This document shows positions 16,198 through 26,954 of a DNA stretch of 42,923 bases, in pieces. A program made the position numbers and the translations under genes. Numbering within the stretch: the first letter of the stretch is position 1; the number at the start of each line of letters is the position of its first letter. Source of the stretch: Burkholderiales bacterium (GTDB lineage Bacteria; Pseudomonadota; Gammaproteobacteria; Burkholderiales; JAEUOS01); NCBI GenBank assembly GCA_947473125.1, contig CANJDH010000035.1:1-42923 (forward strand), read 5' to 3'. Below the pieces are notes generated by a model. That model searched no databases. It was given only the letters and a program-made list of their open reading frames with translations, and had not been told where the DNA came from.

Positions 16198-17442
16198 ATG
16201 GTCGCCCCCAGAAAACGCCACGTTGTCCTGACTTCGCACCCGCGCCTGGCCAGCAAGGCGCCGCAGATCCATTGGGGTGCGCCGACTGCGCGTGAGCGCG
16301 GCCCGGTCAATGCGGGGCAGGACCCGGCCGCGCGCAATGCCATCGGCGCCCACGCCGGCAGCTACGCGCTGTACCGTGCGCTGGCGATCGCCGCAGGCAA
16401 GCTCTCGGCGGAACACGTTGCCGACCTGACCGACACCACGCCGGCCGAGAAAATCGGGCCGCACCCGCAATGGGCAGACCCGAAGCGCATCGTCTCGTTC
16501 GACCCCTGGGGCCATATGGTGGCGGACGCGTTTGCCGACGAGCTCGCCGCCGGCATGGACCTGCGCCCGTCGATTGCGATCACCAAGGCGCACGTGACGA
16601 TTCCCGAAATCCAGACGGCCATGGCGGCGGGGCGCCTCAAGCCGGATGCGCGCATCCTGCAGGCTTCGGGCGCGGCACGCGTCACCAAGATCGCGATCGA
16701 GCCGGTCTGGTATCTGCCCGGCGTGGCCGAGCGCTTCGCGATCGCCGAGACCGACTTGCGCCGCGCCTTGTTTGAACACACCGGCGGCATGTTTCCCGAG
16801 CTGGTGACGCGGCCCGACCTCAAAGTGTTTTTGCCGCCGATCGGCGGCATCACCTGTTACGTGTTCGGTGATGTCGAAGCGCTGTCCGACCCGACGCGCA
16901 AGCTGGCGTGCCGGGTGCACGACGAGTGCAACGGCTCCGACGTGTTCGGCTCCGACATCTGTACCTGCCGACCTTACCTTGTGCATGGCGTCGAGGTGTG
17001 CATCGAAACCGCGCAGGCCGGCGGCGTCGGCCTGGTGGTCTACAACCGCAAGGAGGGGCGTGCGCTGGGCGAGGTGACCAAGTTCCTGGTCTACAACGCG
17101 CGCAAGCGCCAGCTTGGCGGCGATCGTGCCGAGAAGTATTTCGAGCGTACCGAGTGCGTCGCCGGCGTGCAGGACATGCGCTTCCAGGAGATGATGCCCG
17201 ACGTGCTGCACTGGCTCGGGGTGACGCGGATCGACCGCTTCGTGTCGATGAGCGACATGAAATTCGACCCGCTGGTCAAGAGCGGCATCGAGGTGGTCGA
17301 GCGCGTCGAGATTCCACCCGACCTGATCCCGCCCGAGGCACAGGTGGAAATGGACGCCAAGCGCGCCGCCGGTTACTTCACGCGCTACCAGCCGGCCGAC
17401 GACGAGATCGCGACTCCGAAAGGACGCCGGCTTGACGAATGA
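16198..17442 (+). CDS. URC1-type GTP cyclohydrolase II-like protein (uracil catabolism)
   Basis: A 414-residue protein with a GTP cyclohydrolase II domain and an N-terminal extension of about 200 residues, the form found in the URC pyrimidine degradation pathway (Urc1p in Lachancea kluyveri), where it is needed to open a uracil-derived nucleotide. The zinc ligands are intact: C244, C255 and C257 in HDECNGSDVFGSDICTC. The YNRKEGRALGEVTKFLVYNARKR region replaces the usual GxGR/LxxK active-site text, arguing against plain riboflavin biosynthesis. The ATG has CGGAG 7 bases upstream. The URC4, upp and regulator genes follow in an unbroken rightward order, which strongly supports the URC assignment. 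Confidence 0.9.
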   Translation: MVAPRKRHVVLTSHPRLASKAPQIHWGAPTARERGPVNAGQDPAARNAIGAHAGSYALYRALAIAAGKLSAEHVADLTDTTPAEKIGPHPQWADPKRIVSFDPWGHMVADAFADELAAGMDLRPSIAITKAHVTIPEIQTAMAAGRLKPDARILQASGAARVTKIAIEPVWYLPGVAERFAIAETDLRRALFEHTGGMFPELVTRPDLKVFLPPIGGITCYVFGDVEALSDPTRKLACRVHDECNGSDVFGSDICTCRPYLVHGVEVCIETAQAGGVGLVVYNRKEGRALGEVTKFLVYNARKRQLGGDRAEKYFERTECVAGVQDMRFQEMMPDVLHWLGVTRIDRFVSMSDMKFDPLVKSGIEVVERVEIPPDLIPPEAQVEMDAKRAAGYFTRYQPADDEIATPKGRRLDE

Positions 17443-18655
17443 GGCGCAACAGACAGCGGCGCGCTGGTTGCTGACGGCCGGCGCGGTGCGAACGCGCGCC
17501 CAACAACTGCTGGCGCGCGCGGAGCGCGACGATTCGGCGCATTTTGTCTACCGACCCGAAAAGCTGGACGCCACGGTGCAGGTGGTGGTCGACACGATTC
17601 GCCAAAACTATCCGCGCCTCGACATCCCGTTCCACAGCCGCTGGCGTCATTTTTCAGCGGGCGACGTCGATCGCTGGGCCGCATTGCCGGCGTCGCGCGA
17701 CCCGGCCGAGCGCGCGCGCCAGCGCATCGACCTTGCCATCGTCAGCGTGCTGCTCGACGCCGGTGCGGGCCCGACCTGGCGCTACCGTGCGCAAGATGGC
17801 AACACCTATTCCCGTTCCGAAGGCCTGGGCGTCGCCAGTATCGAGATGTTCGCGCGCGGCGCGTTTTCGGCCGATGCGGGCCAGCCCCTGCGGTGCGACG
17901 CTACGGCGCTCGCCGTCATCGACGCCGGCATGCTGGCGCACGGCATGCAGGTATCGGACACCAATCAGTTGGCCGGGCTGGAGGGGCGAGCAGCCTTGCT
18001 GCGCAGCCTCGGCGCGCAGATGGGGCGCGATGCGGCGCACTTCGGCACGCCCGGCCGGGTGGGGCATTTGTTCGACTGTCTTCAGGCGGGTGCAGAGCAC
18101 AGCACCGTTCCGGCGACGCGCATTCTTGAATTGGTGCTGGCTGCGCTGGGCCCGATCTGGTCGGGCCGGCACAGCCTTGGCGGTTACGCCCTTGGCGACA
18201 CCTGGCGGCATGCGGCTTTCCCCGAAAGCGACATCGGTGCGGGCATGGTGCCGCTGCACAAGCTCTCGCAATGGCTCACGTATTCGCTGATCGAGCCGCT
18301 CGAAGAGGGCGGCCTCTCGGTCACCGACCTCGACGGCCTCACCGGCCTCGCCGAATACCGCAATGGCGGGCTGATGCTCGACGCCGGCCTGCTCGCGTTG
18401 CGCGAACCGGCACTGGCGCAGCGGACGCTCGACGTGTCGAGCGAGGTGGTGGTGGAGTGGCGTTCACTCACGGTGGCCTTGCTCGATCGCGTTGCCGTCG
18501 GAGTACGCGACGCCTTGCATGGGGATGCGAAACAACTGCCGCTGGCGCGCGTGCTTGAAGGCGGCACCTGGGCGGCCGGGCGGCGCCTCGCCCTTGCGCG
18601 CAGCGCTGATGGCGCACCGCCGCTGCACATCGTTAGCGACGGCACGGTTTTCTAG
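17432..18655 (+). CDS. URC4/Urg3 family (DUF1688) uracil catabolism protein
   Basis: A 407-residue protein of the DUF1688 family, the URC4 component of the uracil catabolic pathway first described in yeasts; its reaction is not firmly established. Recognisable text includes [73 protein letters not shown] and [16 protein letters not shown]. No membrane segment is seen. The start is TTG at 17432, overlapping the URC1 stop by 11 bases with AAAGGA upstream; no ATG lies near. It sits between URC1 and upp and is surely co-transcribed. Confidence 0.9.
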   Translation: MTNEAQQTAARWLLTAGAVRTRAQQLLARAERDDSAHFVYRPEKLDATVQVVVDTIRQNYPRLDIPFHSRWRHFSAGDVDRWAALPASRDPAERARQRIDLAIVSVLLDAGAGPTWRYRAQDGNTYSRSEGLGVASIEMFARGAFSADAGQPLRCDATALAVIDAGMLAHGMQVSDTNQLAGLEGRAALLRSLGAQMGRDAAHFGTPGRVGHLFDCLQAGAEHSTVPATRILELVLAALGPIWSGRHSLGGYALGDTWRHAAFPESDIGAGMVPLHKLSQWLTYSLIEPLEEGGLSVTDLDGLTGLAEYRNGGLMLDAGLLALREPALAQRTLDVSSEVVVEWRSLTVALLDRVAVGVRDALHGDAKQLPLARVLEGGTWAAGRRLALARSADGAPPLHIVSDGTVF

Positions 18656-18671
18656 AAAAGGAACACACAGC

Positions 18672-19304
18672 ATGGAACCCAATCCGGTCATCATCACCCA
18701 CCCGCTGGTGCAGCACAAGCTCACGCTGATGCGCCGCAAGCAGACCTCGACCGGCGAATTTCGCCTGTTGTTGCGCGAGCTCTCGCCGTTGATGCTCTAC
18801 GAGGCGACGCGCGACCTGCCGATGGCGATGCAGCGCATCAGCACGCCGATGGAGGAGATCGATGCGCCGCTGCTGTCCGGCAAGAAGCTGTGCTTCGTGC
18901 CGGTGTTGCGCGCGGGCCTGGGCATGCTTGACGGCATGCTCGAGCTGGTGCCGGCGGCACGCGTCGGCCATGTGGGGTTGTATCGCGACCCGGTCACGCT
19001 TGATGCGATCGAGTATTACATCAAGGTGCCCGAAGACATCGGCGAGCGCCTCGTGATTGTGCTCGACCCGATGCTCGCGACCGGGCATTCAGCCAGCGCC
19101 GCACTGGACCGCCTCAAGGCGCAGGGCGCGCGTACGATCCGCTTCATCAGCCTGGTGGCGGCACCGCGCGGCATCGCATTGCTGCGCGAAGAACACCCCG
19201 ACGTGATCATGTACACCGCGGCGGTGGACCGTGAACTCAACGAGCACGCCTACATCCTGCCCGGGCTGGGTGATGCCGGAGACCGGCTGTTTGGCACCAA
19301 GTAA
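18672..19304 (+). CDS. upp: Uracil phosphoribosyltransferase
   Basis: A 210-residue enzyme joining uracil and PRPP to make UMP. In the URC pathway this is the entry step, since UMP-level intermediates are degraded. Visible are the N-terminal [28 protein letters not shown], the PRPP loop [17 protein letters not shown] and the C-terminal uracil site [17 protein letters not shown]. The ATG follows AAGGA by about 9 bases, and the gene begins 16 bases after URC4. The regulator gene overlaps its end by 32 bases. It may also serve normal pyrimidine salvage. Confidence 0.96.
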   Translation: MEPNPVIITHPLVQHKLTLMRRKQTSTGEFRLLLRELSPLMLYEATRDLPMAMQRISTPMEEIDAPLLSGKKLCFVPVLRAGLGMLDGMLELVPAARVGHVGLYRDPVTLDAIEYYIKVPEDIGERLVIVLDPMLATGHSASAALDRLKAQGARTIRFISLVAAPRGIALLREEHPDVIMYTAAVDRELNEHAYILPGLGDAGDRLFGTK

Positions 19305-19995
19305 AAAGGCAGCGGGGAAAGCCGCGAAAGCCGTGGTGACGCCGGCGCCGCGCATGCGGCGCGTGCGCGACCGCAACCAGGGTCTGCTGTTGCGCGCCGC
19401 CGAGCGCGTGTTTGCGCGTGCCGGTTTTGCCGGGGCCACCGTCGCCGAGATCGCGCGCGAAGCCGGCGTGCCCAAGGCCAACCTGCATTACTACTATCCG
19501 GAAAAGCGTGATCTGTATCGCGCCGTGCTCGACAACATCCTGGCGCTGTGGCTGGGCGAAACCGATGCGTTTACGCCAGAGGCCGAGCCGCTCGCCGCGC
19601 TGGAGGCCTACGTTCGCGCCAAGATGCGCTTTTCACGTGATTACCCAGATGCGTCACGGGTGTTTGCCAATGAACTCCTGCATGGCGCGCCGGAGATCGG
19701 CGCCTATTTGCGCGGCGCGTTGCGCAAACTGGTAGCGTCCAAGGCTGCGGTGATCGATGCATGGATCAGTGAGGGGCGCATCGCGCCGCTCGATCCGGTC
19801 CATCTGTTTTTTTCGATCTGGGCGGTGACCCAGACCTATGCCGATTTCGATACCCAGGTGGCGGCGGTGCTGGGGGTACGCCAAGTGTCGGCGCGGCAGC
19901 ACGCCGAGGCCACCGAAGCGGCGGTCGCGTTGTTCCTGCGCGCCGCGCGCCCTGATGCCGTCGCGAGCCGGACAACATCAGGCAAGTTGGCCTGA
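19273..19995 (+). CDS. RutR-like TetR family transcriptional regulator
   Basis: A 240-residue TetR protein with a basic N-terminal tail, a helix-turn-helix (about 40-90: [29 protein letters not shown]) very close in pattern to that of RutR, and a RutR-type C-terminal ligand domain ([28 protein letters not shown]). RutR senses uracil and controls pyrimidine degradation in E. coli. Here the gene is last in the URC operon, whose promoter carries a RutR-type box, so autoregulation by uracil or a similar pyrimidine is likely. The ATG at 19273 lies inside upp; a second Met at 19354 is possible, and neither has a good ribosome site. Confidence 0.86.
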   Translation: MPETGCLAPSKKAAGKAAKAVVTPAPRMRRVRDRNQGLLLRAAERVFARAGFAGATVAEIAREAGVPKANLHYYYPEKRDLYRAVLDNILALWLGETDAFTPEAEPLAALEAYVRAKMRFSRDYPDASRVFANELLHGAPEIGAYLRGALRKLVASKAAVIDAWISEGRIAPLDPVHLFFSIWAVTQTYADFDTQVAAVLGVRQVSARQHAEATEAAVALFLRAARPDAVASRTTSGKLA

Positions 19996-20016
19996 GCCGA
20001 TGCCCGCCGCCGCCAG

Positions 20017-20835
20017 TCAGGCCGCGACGCGCCGCATCCTGCCGATCAGGACCACTGCCGCGAGCAGCACGATGGTGCACGCGCCGATCTGCAAAGTGTG
20101 GGCGTCATACCAGTGGTCCAGGTGTTCATTGGCCAGGCGCGCCAGCCCGAATAGCGCAATCCCGAGGCTGAGCACGCCGATCGTCAGGGTCAGGCGTCGC
20201 GACCAGATGGTGTTGGCGCCGGCGCTGTTGCTCAGGCGATACACCCACAGGCCGTTGGCGGCATCTACCAGCAGCATGCCCAGCGTGAAAATCAGGCCCA
20301 GCAGCAGCGCCACACCCCAGGCGAATTCGCCCGAGGCGGCCAGCGAGAACACCGCGGCCTGGCTCATCGTGTCCATCGAGATTGCGAACGCCGCGCCGAT
20401 CAGGGAAATGAGCAGCGGGTGGGAAACGCGCGTCGCGCGTGCGAACAGGCCGCCGCGCAAGCCGCGCGGGGTAGTGGCCTGGTGCGCCGGGGTGCGCGCC
20501 AGCGTCATCAGGTTTAGGATGCCGATCGCAAATAGAAAGGCCATCGACACCAGATTGCCTGCTGTTTCCACCCATGCCGGAATCTGCTGGGCGCGCGCCG
20601 CTACGGCGAGCAGGGCGGCGACCAGGGTCACCATTGCGCCGTGACCCAGAGAAAAAAACAGGCCGCACCAGCGCGCGCGCTCCGGCGCCGTGCCGGCGTT
20701 GAAGCGCGTCAGGTTGTCCACCACCGCAAGATGATCCGGGTCCATGCCGTGGCGCAGGCCGAGCAGGAAAGTGAGCCCCGCAAGAGGCAACAGCGGGGGC
20801 AGCAGCTGGGAAGACAGCGGGCCGGCGTCGATCAT
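20017..20835 (-). CDS. NiCoT family nickel/cobalt transporter
   Basis: A 272-residue inner-membrane permease for Ni2+ or Co2+. The NiCoT signature is LGLRHGMDPDHLAVVDN (H and D residues at about 28-35), with a second motif FSLGHGAMV and a third around SLIGAAFAISMDTMSQ; seven to eight membrane segments are apparent. It starts four bases after the ureG stop and is the last gene of the urease operon, so supply of nickel for the urease active site is the clear inferred role. The ATG at 20835 is chosen because the longer frame runs back into ureG. Confidence 0.92.
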   Translation of the reverse strand: MIDAGPLSSQLLPPLLPLAGLTFLLGLRHGMDPDHLAVVDNLTRFNAGTAPERARWCGLFFSLGHGAMVTLVAALLAVAARAQQIPAWVETAGNLVSMAFLFAIGILNLMTLARTPAHQATTPRGLRGGLFARATRVSHPLLISLIGAAFAISMDTMSQAAVFSLAASGEFAWGVALLLGLIFTLGMLLVDAANGLWVYRLSNSAGANTIWSRRLTLTIGVLSLGIALFGLARLANEHLDHWYDAHTLQIGACTIVLLAAVVLIGRMRRVAA

Positions 20836-20839
20836 CGCG

Positions 20840-21523
20840 TCAGGGCTTGTGCTTTCTCGCTTCGTCGAGCAGGCCTTCCTTGCGGATGAAGGCAATCACC
20901 TCGGCGACGCCGCTGCCGGTGCGCAGGTTGGTGAAGATGAAGGGGCGCTCGCCGCGCTGCTTTTTGGCGTCGCTCGCCATGATGTCAAGATTGGCCCCCA
21001 CATGCGGCGCCAGGTCGGTCTTGTTGATGATCAGCAGGTCGGAGCGCGTGATGCCGGGGCCGCCCTTGCGCGGAATCTTCTCGCCGCCGGCGACGTCGAT
21101 CACGTAGAGCGTCAGGTCCGAGAGCTCCGGGCTGAAAGTGGCCGCGAGGTTGTCGCCGCCGGATTCGAGCAGGATCAAATCGAGGTCGGGAAAATCCGCC
21201 TGCATGCGCGCGATCGCCTCGAGGTTGATCGAGGCATCTTCGCGAATCGCGGTGTGCGGGCAGCCGCCGGTTTCGACCCCCATGATGCGCTCGGGCGGCA
21301 GGGCGCCGGCGCGCAGCAGGATTTCCATGTCTTCCTTGGTATAGATGTCGTTGGTGATGACACCCATGTCGTAGTGGTCGCGCATGCCCTTGCAGAGCAT
21401 TTCGCACAGGGCGGTCTTGCCGGAGCCGACCGGGCCGCCAATACCGACGCGCAGCGGGTTGTGCTGCGGCGTTGCTCCGGGTACGGCGGCGCGCAATGGG
21501 GAAACTGCGGGTTGGGTGCTCAT
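20840..21523 (-). CDS. ureG: Urease accessory GTPase UreG
   Basis: A 227-residue SIMIBI-class GTPase that carries nickel and drives its insertion into apo-urease with UreF and UreD. The P-loop GPVGSGKT is at 30-37, followed by [12 protein letters not shown], the nickel-binding CPH in [16 protein letters not shown], the switch region [17 protein letters not shown] and the guanine motif INKTDLAP. The N-terminal 20 or so residues are an extra low-complexity tail. AGGAAA precedes the ATG, 8 bases from the ureF stop. Confidence 0.97.
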   Translation of the reverse strand: MSTQPAVSPLRAAVPGATPQHNPLRVGIGGPVGSGKTALCEMLCKGMRDHYDMGVITNDIYTKEDMEILLRAGALPPERIMGVETGGCPHTAIREDASINLEAIARMQADFPDLDLILLESGGDNLAATFSPELSDLTLYVIDVAGGEKIPRKGGPGITRSDLLIINKTDLAPHVGANLDIMASDAKKQRGERPFIFTNLRTGSGVAEVIAFIRKEGLLDEARKHKP

Positions 21524-21531
21524 GTATTTTC

Positions 21532-22218
21532 CTAGGATCGAAAGATGCGGCTGTGTTGGGTTTCGTGGCGCATCGAAAGAAATGATAGCCCGGGGGTCCA
21601 GTTGGAAATGTCGTCGTCGTCCAACGCGATGGCGGTAGCGGCAGCGTCGAGGATTTTTTCTTCCATGGCGAACAGCATGCGCTGCCCCGACACCTGGCCA
21701 AGCGGCACTGCCTTGAGGGCGGCCAATACCTGGTTCTCGGTCCAGGCGAACAGGTAGGCGTGCAGCGACGCCTCAAGCGGCGTGTCGAGCATCACGCAAG
21801 CAGCGGCCATGGCGCCGGGAAACGCAAGAGATGCCTCGGAAACCGTTGGTGGAAGCGCTTCTGCGAGGATGTGCCGAGGGAACAGGTCGCGCAGCAGGCG
21901 CGCCAGGGAATAGCCCATCTGCACCGTCTCGGCGCGAAATTCGGCGCTGTCGCGCGAGGCCAGGAAAAATTCGTTCCAGTGTTGCATGGCGTCGCGATCT
22001 GCACTTTGCCAGGCGCGATACAAGCGGCAGAAAATTGGTGCTTCGAGGCGCGCGACCGAAAACTGCAGGGTGTCGCCGATCCACGCCTGCGCGTCCACCT
22101 CGTTCCTGATGATGCCGGCATCAATCGCAGACTCCAGTCCCTGCGAATAGCTGTAGGCGCCCACCGGCAGCGTCGGGCTCGCCAGATGCAGCAGGCGTAA
22201 CAGCGCGAGTGGTGTCAT
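21532..22218 (-). CDS. ureF: Urease accessory protein UreF
   Basis: A 228-residue helical accessory protein that binds UreD and UreG and gates GTP hydrolysis during nickel insertion. Typical text is [24 protein letters not shown] near the N-terminus, [44 protein letters not shown], and the C-terminal [11 protein letters not shown]. The ATG at 22218 overlaps the ureE stop (ATGA); the longer open frame would begin inside ureE and is rejected. Confidence 0.96.
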   Translation of the reverse strand: MTPLALLRLLHLASPTLPVGAYSYSQGLESAIDAGIIRNEVDAQAWIGDTLQFSVARLEAPIFCRLYRAWQSADRDAMQHWNEFFLASRDSAEFRAETVQMGYSLARLLRDLFPRHILAEALPPTVSEASLAFPGAMAAACVMLDTPLEASLHAYLFAWTENQVLAALKAVPLGQVSGQRMLFAMEEKILDAAATAIALDDDDISNWTPGLSFLSMRHETQHSRIFRS

Positions 22219-22826
22219 TTGTCCTGCGTGCCTTTCCACTTGGCGGGCCATTTGTCAGGATCAGGACGATGGATTTTTGGCTCATGCACCGGCATGCGGC
22301 TGCCGGGATGCACATCGTGCGCATGGCCGTGACTGTGGTCATGATCGTGCCCACCGACGTGGGAATGCCCGTAGGCACCGGTCTCGGGCTCGAATGGCGC
22401 CAGCACTTCTGCAGAGTGCGCACCCAGCCCGGCGAGCATGTCGGCCAGCACGTGGTCGGCGCGGATGCGCAGCGCATAGTGGCCGTCCGGCTTGCGGCCG
22501 ATGATCTGTACTGGCGTGTGGCGGTTGCCGAGGTGGTAGGCGCAGCGCGCGAATTGGTCGACGTCGTGGCATTCGACCTCGAGCACGGCTTCGGGTGCGG
22601 CGACGATGCGCACCAGGCGCGCATGGCCCCGCTCGTCGATGCCCAACAGGCAATCGCCGCCGCGCAACACCGTACCGCGCGCCAGGAACAGGGCCGCCTC
22701 CTGGCCGGCGCAGGGTCCGCCGGTGAGGGTGGCGCGCAGCCGGCTCTTTTCGCGCAATTCGTAGGGCAGGGCGAGTTCGGCATCCACCTGTGCCACCGGC
22801 GGCACGCGATCTTTCAATGTCAGCAT
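22215..22826 (-). CDS. ureE: Urease accessory nickel metallochaperone UreE
   Basis: A 203-residue nickel-binding chaperone that donates Ni2+ during urease maturation. The peptide-binding N-terminal domain (about 1-75) and the metal-binding domain with ECHDVDQFARCAYHLGNRHTPVQI are followed by a long His/Asp-rich tail (about 150-185) holding HSHVGGHDHDHSHGHAHD, which would bind several extra nickel ions. It lies two bases after the ureC stop and overlaps ureF. Confidence 0.96.
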   Translation of the reverse strand: MLTLKDRVPPVAQVDAELALPYELREKSRLRATLTGGPCAGQEAALFLARGTVLRGGDCLLGIDERGHARLVRIVAAPEAVLEVECHDVDQFARCAYHLGNRHTPVQIIGRKPDGHYALRIRADHVLADMLAGLGAHSAEVLAPFEPETGAYGHSHVGGHDHDHSHGHAHDVHPGSRMPVHEPKIHRPDPDKWPAKWKGTQDK

Positions 22827-22828
22827 GG

Positions 22829-24534
<1,706 letters not shown>

Positions 24535-24538
<4 letters not shown>

Positions 24539-24867
24539 TTGGCTGCTCCCCCAATGTTCTGTTTGAGCTTGCCCATCACCTTGCCGTTGAAGCCGTAGAC
24601 CTTGCGCTCACCCGAGAGCACCACCAGTTCCACCGTGCGCTCCTGGCCGGGCTCGAAGCGCACCGCAGTGCCGGCTGCAATGTTGAGGCGCATGCCATAG
24701 GCGGCATCCCGGTCGAACCGCAGGGCAGCGTTGGTCTCGAAAAAATGGAAATGCGAGCCGACCTGGATCGGCCGGTCGCCGCTGTTGGCGATTTTCAGTC
24801 TGGCGGTCGCGCGGCCGACGTTGAGTTCGATGTCGCCTGGCTGGATGTCGAATTGTCCGGGGATCAT
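24535..24867 (-). CDS. ureB: Urease beta subunit
   Basis: A 110-residue structural subunit of urease, as a separate chain in the usual bacterial three-gene arrangement. It begins [19 protein letters not shown] and carries [18 protein letters not shown] and the C-terminal [16 protein letters not shown]. It starts nine bases after the ureA stop and overlaps ureC by four bases, so the three structural subunits are made in equal amounts. Confidence 0.97.
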
Positions 24868-24876
24868 GGGCGCGCC

Positions 24877-25179
24877 TCAGGGGATCGGATGGTGCACGGT
24901 GACCAGTTTGGTGCCGTCCGGAAAGGTGGCCTCGACCTGGATATCCGGGATCATTTCGGGCACGCCCTCCATGACGTCGGCGCGCGCGAGAATGTTGGTG
25001 CCTTCGCTCATCAGGGAGGCGACGCTTTTGCCGTCGCGCGCACCCTCCATGATTGCCGCGCTGATCAAGGCGACGCTCTCCGGGTAGTTCAGTTTCAGGC
25101 CGCGCGCCTTGCGGCGCTCGGCAAGCAGGGCTGCCGTAAAAATCAGCAGCTTGTCTCTTTCGCGTGGGGTCAGTTCCAT
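24877..25179 (-). CDS. ureA: Urease gamma subunit
   Basis: The 100-residue small subunit of urease. It begins [23 protein letters not shown], continues with [24 protein letters not shown], and ends with [19 protein letters not shown]. Length is exactly that of the family, which fixes the start at 25179; the longer open frame to 25350 is not needed. No clear Shine-Dalgarno precedes the ATG. It is the first gene of the leftward urease operon ureABCEFG-NiCoT, reading away from urtA. Confidence 0.97.
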   Translation of the reverse strand: MELTPRERDKLLIFTAALLAERRKARGLKLNYPESVALISAAIMEGARDGKSVASLMSEGTNILARADVMEGVPEMIPDIQVEATFPDGTKLVTVHHPIP

Positions 25180-25225
25180 GGTGGCGTGGGCAGTGGCTGG
25201 GGCGGGCAGAGCATAACTGATAGTC

Positions 25226-25295
25226 AAGCGTGATGGCACATACATGACAGCACAAGCGTGTTGGCAAAAGCGTGATGGCAAAAGCGGATGCAAGA
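25226..25295. repeat. Degenerate 14 bp tandem repeat, five units
   Basis: Units start at 25226, 25240, 25254, 25268 and 25282. Units 1, 3 and 4 share AAGCGTG(A/T)TGGCA with at most one difference; unit 2 matches at 8 of 14 positions and unit 5 is shortened (AAGCGGATGCA). A further AAGCGTG follows at 25295-25301. The array lies 50-115 bases upstream of ureA. Confidence 0.7.
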
Positions 25296-25304
25296 AGCGT
25301 GCTC
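25289..25304 (-). promoter_or_regulatory. Weak sigma-54 promoter candidate for ureA
   Basis: On the minus strand the sequence GAGCACGCTTCTTGCA matches the -12 element (TTGCA) and CACG perfectly, but the -24 GG is AG. It lies 110 bases before the ureA ATG. The altered -24 makes it a weaker call than the urtA promoter. Confidence 0.35.
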
Positions 25305-25546
25305 TGCGCACAAAGACGGAGCGTGTGCCGGTTTGTTGCTGCGGCCGCATGTGCCGAACCGCGCAAGACGACGCGCTGCCATCCGGACGCGCGGCCCGAC
25401 CGGAAGGTCTTGCGCACCGTTACGGAGCGTTATTGCGCGAGTCGGGTTCATCCAGGTGCGCAAATTGGTGCGCGACGCTCACTTGCAGGGCGTGAACCCC
25501 GCGCGCCATGCCCCCCAGACCGTTGGTACGCAAGGAGCTTGGGCAA

Positions 25547-25562
25547 TTGGCACGCTGCATGC
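25547..25562 (+). promoter_or_regulatory. Sigma-54 promoter of the urt operon
   Basis: TTGGCACGCTGCATGC carries GG and GC separated by exactly 10 bases and matches TGGCACG-N4-TTGC except for one base (ATGC). Transcription would begin near 25573, leaving about 73 bases of leader before the urtA ATG, which has GGGAGG at 25632-25637. Sigma-54 control of urea uptake fits nitrogen regulation through NtrC. Confidence 0.68.
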
Positions 25563-25646
25563 TCTAAGCATTCCAGTGCTCGCTTCATTCACTTCGTGAG
25601 CCGCAGTGCGGTTTGTCCAATTCATCCTTTCGGGAGGTCCCCTTAC

Positions 25647-26912
25647 ATGCAACGCAGATCATTTCTCAAACAACTGACGGTCAGCGTATCGCTCGCCGTT
25701 GCCGGCATGGGCGCCACGCTGGCCCAGGCGCAGGAAACCATCAAGGTCGGTGTGCTCCATTCGCTTTCGGGCACCATGGCGATTTCCGAAACGGTGTTGA
25801 AAGACGTGGCCCTGATGGCGATCGACGAGATCAACGCCAAAGGCGGCGTCTTGGGTAAAAAGCTGGAACCGGTGGTGGTAGACCCCGCTTCCAACTGGCC
25901 GCTGTTTGCCGAGAAGGCCCGTCAGCTGATCTCCAAAGACAAGGTTGCCGTGACGTTCGGCTGCTGGACCTCGGTGTCGCGCAAGTCGGTGCTGCCGGTG
26001 TTTGAAGAGCTCAACAGCCTGTTGTTCTACCCGGTGCAGTATGAAGGCGAAGAACTGTCCAAGAACGTGTACTACACCGGTGCGGCGCCGAACCAGCAGG
26101 CGATTCCGGCGGTGGAATACCTGATGAGCAAAGAGGGCGGCGGCGCCAAGCGTTGGGTACTGCTGGGCACCGACTACGTGTACCCGCGCACCACCAACAA
26201 GATTCTGCGCGCATTCCTCAAATCGAAGGGCGTGGACGACAAGGACATCGACGAGAAGTACACGCCGTTCGGCCATAGCGACTACCAGACCATCGTCGCC
26301 GACATCAAGAAGTTCGCGCAAGGCGGCAAGACGGCAGTGGTCTCGACCATCAACGGCGACTCCAACGTGCCGTTCTACAAAGAGCTGGGCAACGCCGGCC
26401 TGAAAGCCAAAGACGTACCGGTCGTCGCTTTCTCGGTGGGTGAAGAAGAGCTGCGCGGCGTGGATACGAAACCTCTCGTGGGCCACCTGGCTGCATGGAA
26501 CTACTTCATGTCGGTCAAGAACCCGACCAACGACGAGTTCAAGAAGAAGTGGGCTGCCTACGCCAAGGCCAAGAAACTGCCGGGCGCCGACAAGCCCTTG
26601 ACCAATGACCCGATGGAAGCCACCTACATCGGCGTGCACATGTGGGCGCAAGCCGCAGCCAAGGCGAAGTCGATCGAGACCGACAAGATCATCCCCGCCA
26701 TCAACGGCCAGACCTTCAAGGCACCGTCGGGCTTGACCGCCACCATGGACGCCAAGAACCATCACCTGCACAAGCCGGTCCTGATCGGCGAAGTCAAGGC
26801 TGACGGCCAGTTCAACGTGGTCTGGAAAACCAAGGGCCCGATCAAGGCGCAACCCTGGAGCCCCTTCATTGCCGGCAACGACAAGAAGAAGGACGAGCCC
26901 GAGAAGAAGTAA
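25647..26912 (+). CDS. urtA: Urea ABC transporter substrate-binding protein
   Basis: A 421-residue periplasmic binding protein of the UrtA/FmdD type, part of the high-affinity urea importer UrtABCDE. The N-terminus MQRRSFLKQLTVSVSLAVAGMGATLAQAQ has an RRSFLK motif and looks like a Tat-compatible or Sec signal peptide. The mature part begins ETIKVGVLHSLSGTMAISE and contains the family hallmarks FGCWTSVSRKSVLPVFEE, LLFYPVQYEGEE, LLGTDYVYPRTTNKI and NGDSNVPFYKEL. The tail is very lysine-rich. GGGAGG precedes the ATG by 9 bases. A hairpin with T-run follows the gene, separating it partly from urtB. Confidence 0.96.
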   Translation: MQRRSFLKQLTVSVSLAVAGMGATLAQAQETIKVGVLHSLSGTMAISETVLKDVALMAIDEINAKGGVLGKKLEPVVVDPASNWPLFAEKARQLISKDKVAVTFGCWTSVSRKSVLPVFEELNSLLFYPVQYEGEELSKNVYYTGAAPNQQAIPAVEYLMSKEGGGAKRWVLLGTDYVYPRTTNKILRAFLKSKGVDDKDIDEKYTPFGHSDYQTIVADIKKFAQGGKTAVVSTINGDSNVPFYKELGNAGLKAKDVPVVAFSVGEEELRGVDTKPLVGHLAAWNYFMSVKNPTNDEFKKKWAAYAKAKKLPGADKPLTNDPMEATYIGVHMWAQAAAKAKSIETDKIIPAINGQTFKAPSGLTATMDAKNHHLHKPVLIGEVKADGQFNVVWKTKGPIKAQPWSPFIAGNDKKKDEPEKK

Positions 26913-26954
26913 GCACAGCAGTAACGACTGACGCACGACCGCTTGAGCAGCACC

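Larger units (their letters stand above)
25180..25646. promoter_or_regulatory. Divergent ureA-urtA control region, 467 bp, no gene
   Basis: No convincing gene is seen; the frames through it are extensions of urtA or ureA without start signals. It holds a 14 bp repeat array (25226-25295), a candidate sigma-54 promoter towards ureA (25289-25304), three GGTGCGC/GCGCACC heptamers (25412-25418 inverted, 25455-25461, 25467-25473), and a strong sigma-54 promoter towards urtA (25547-25562). The heptamers lie about 75-150 bases upstream of the urtA -24 element, where an NtrC-like activator would bind, but they match the NtrC consensus only partly. Confidence 0.6.

Noticed and set aside
25457-25472. 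Classical NtrC site TGCGCA-AAT-TGGTGC
   Set aside because: Half-site spacing is one base shorter than in known NtrC sites and the left arm matches poorly; kept only as a possible activator region.
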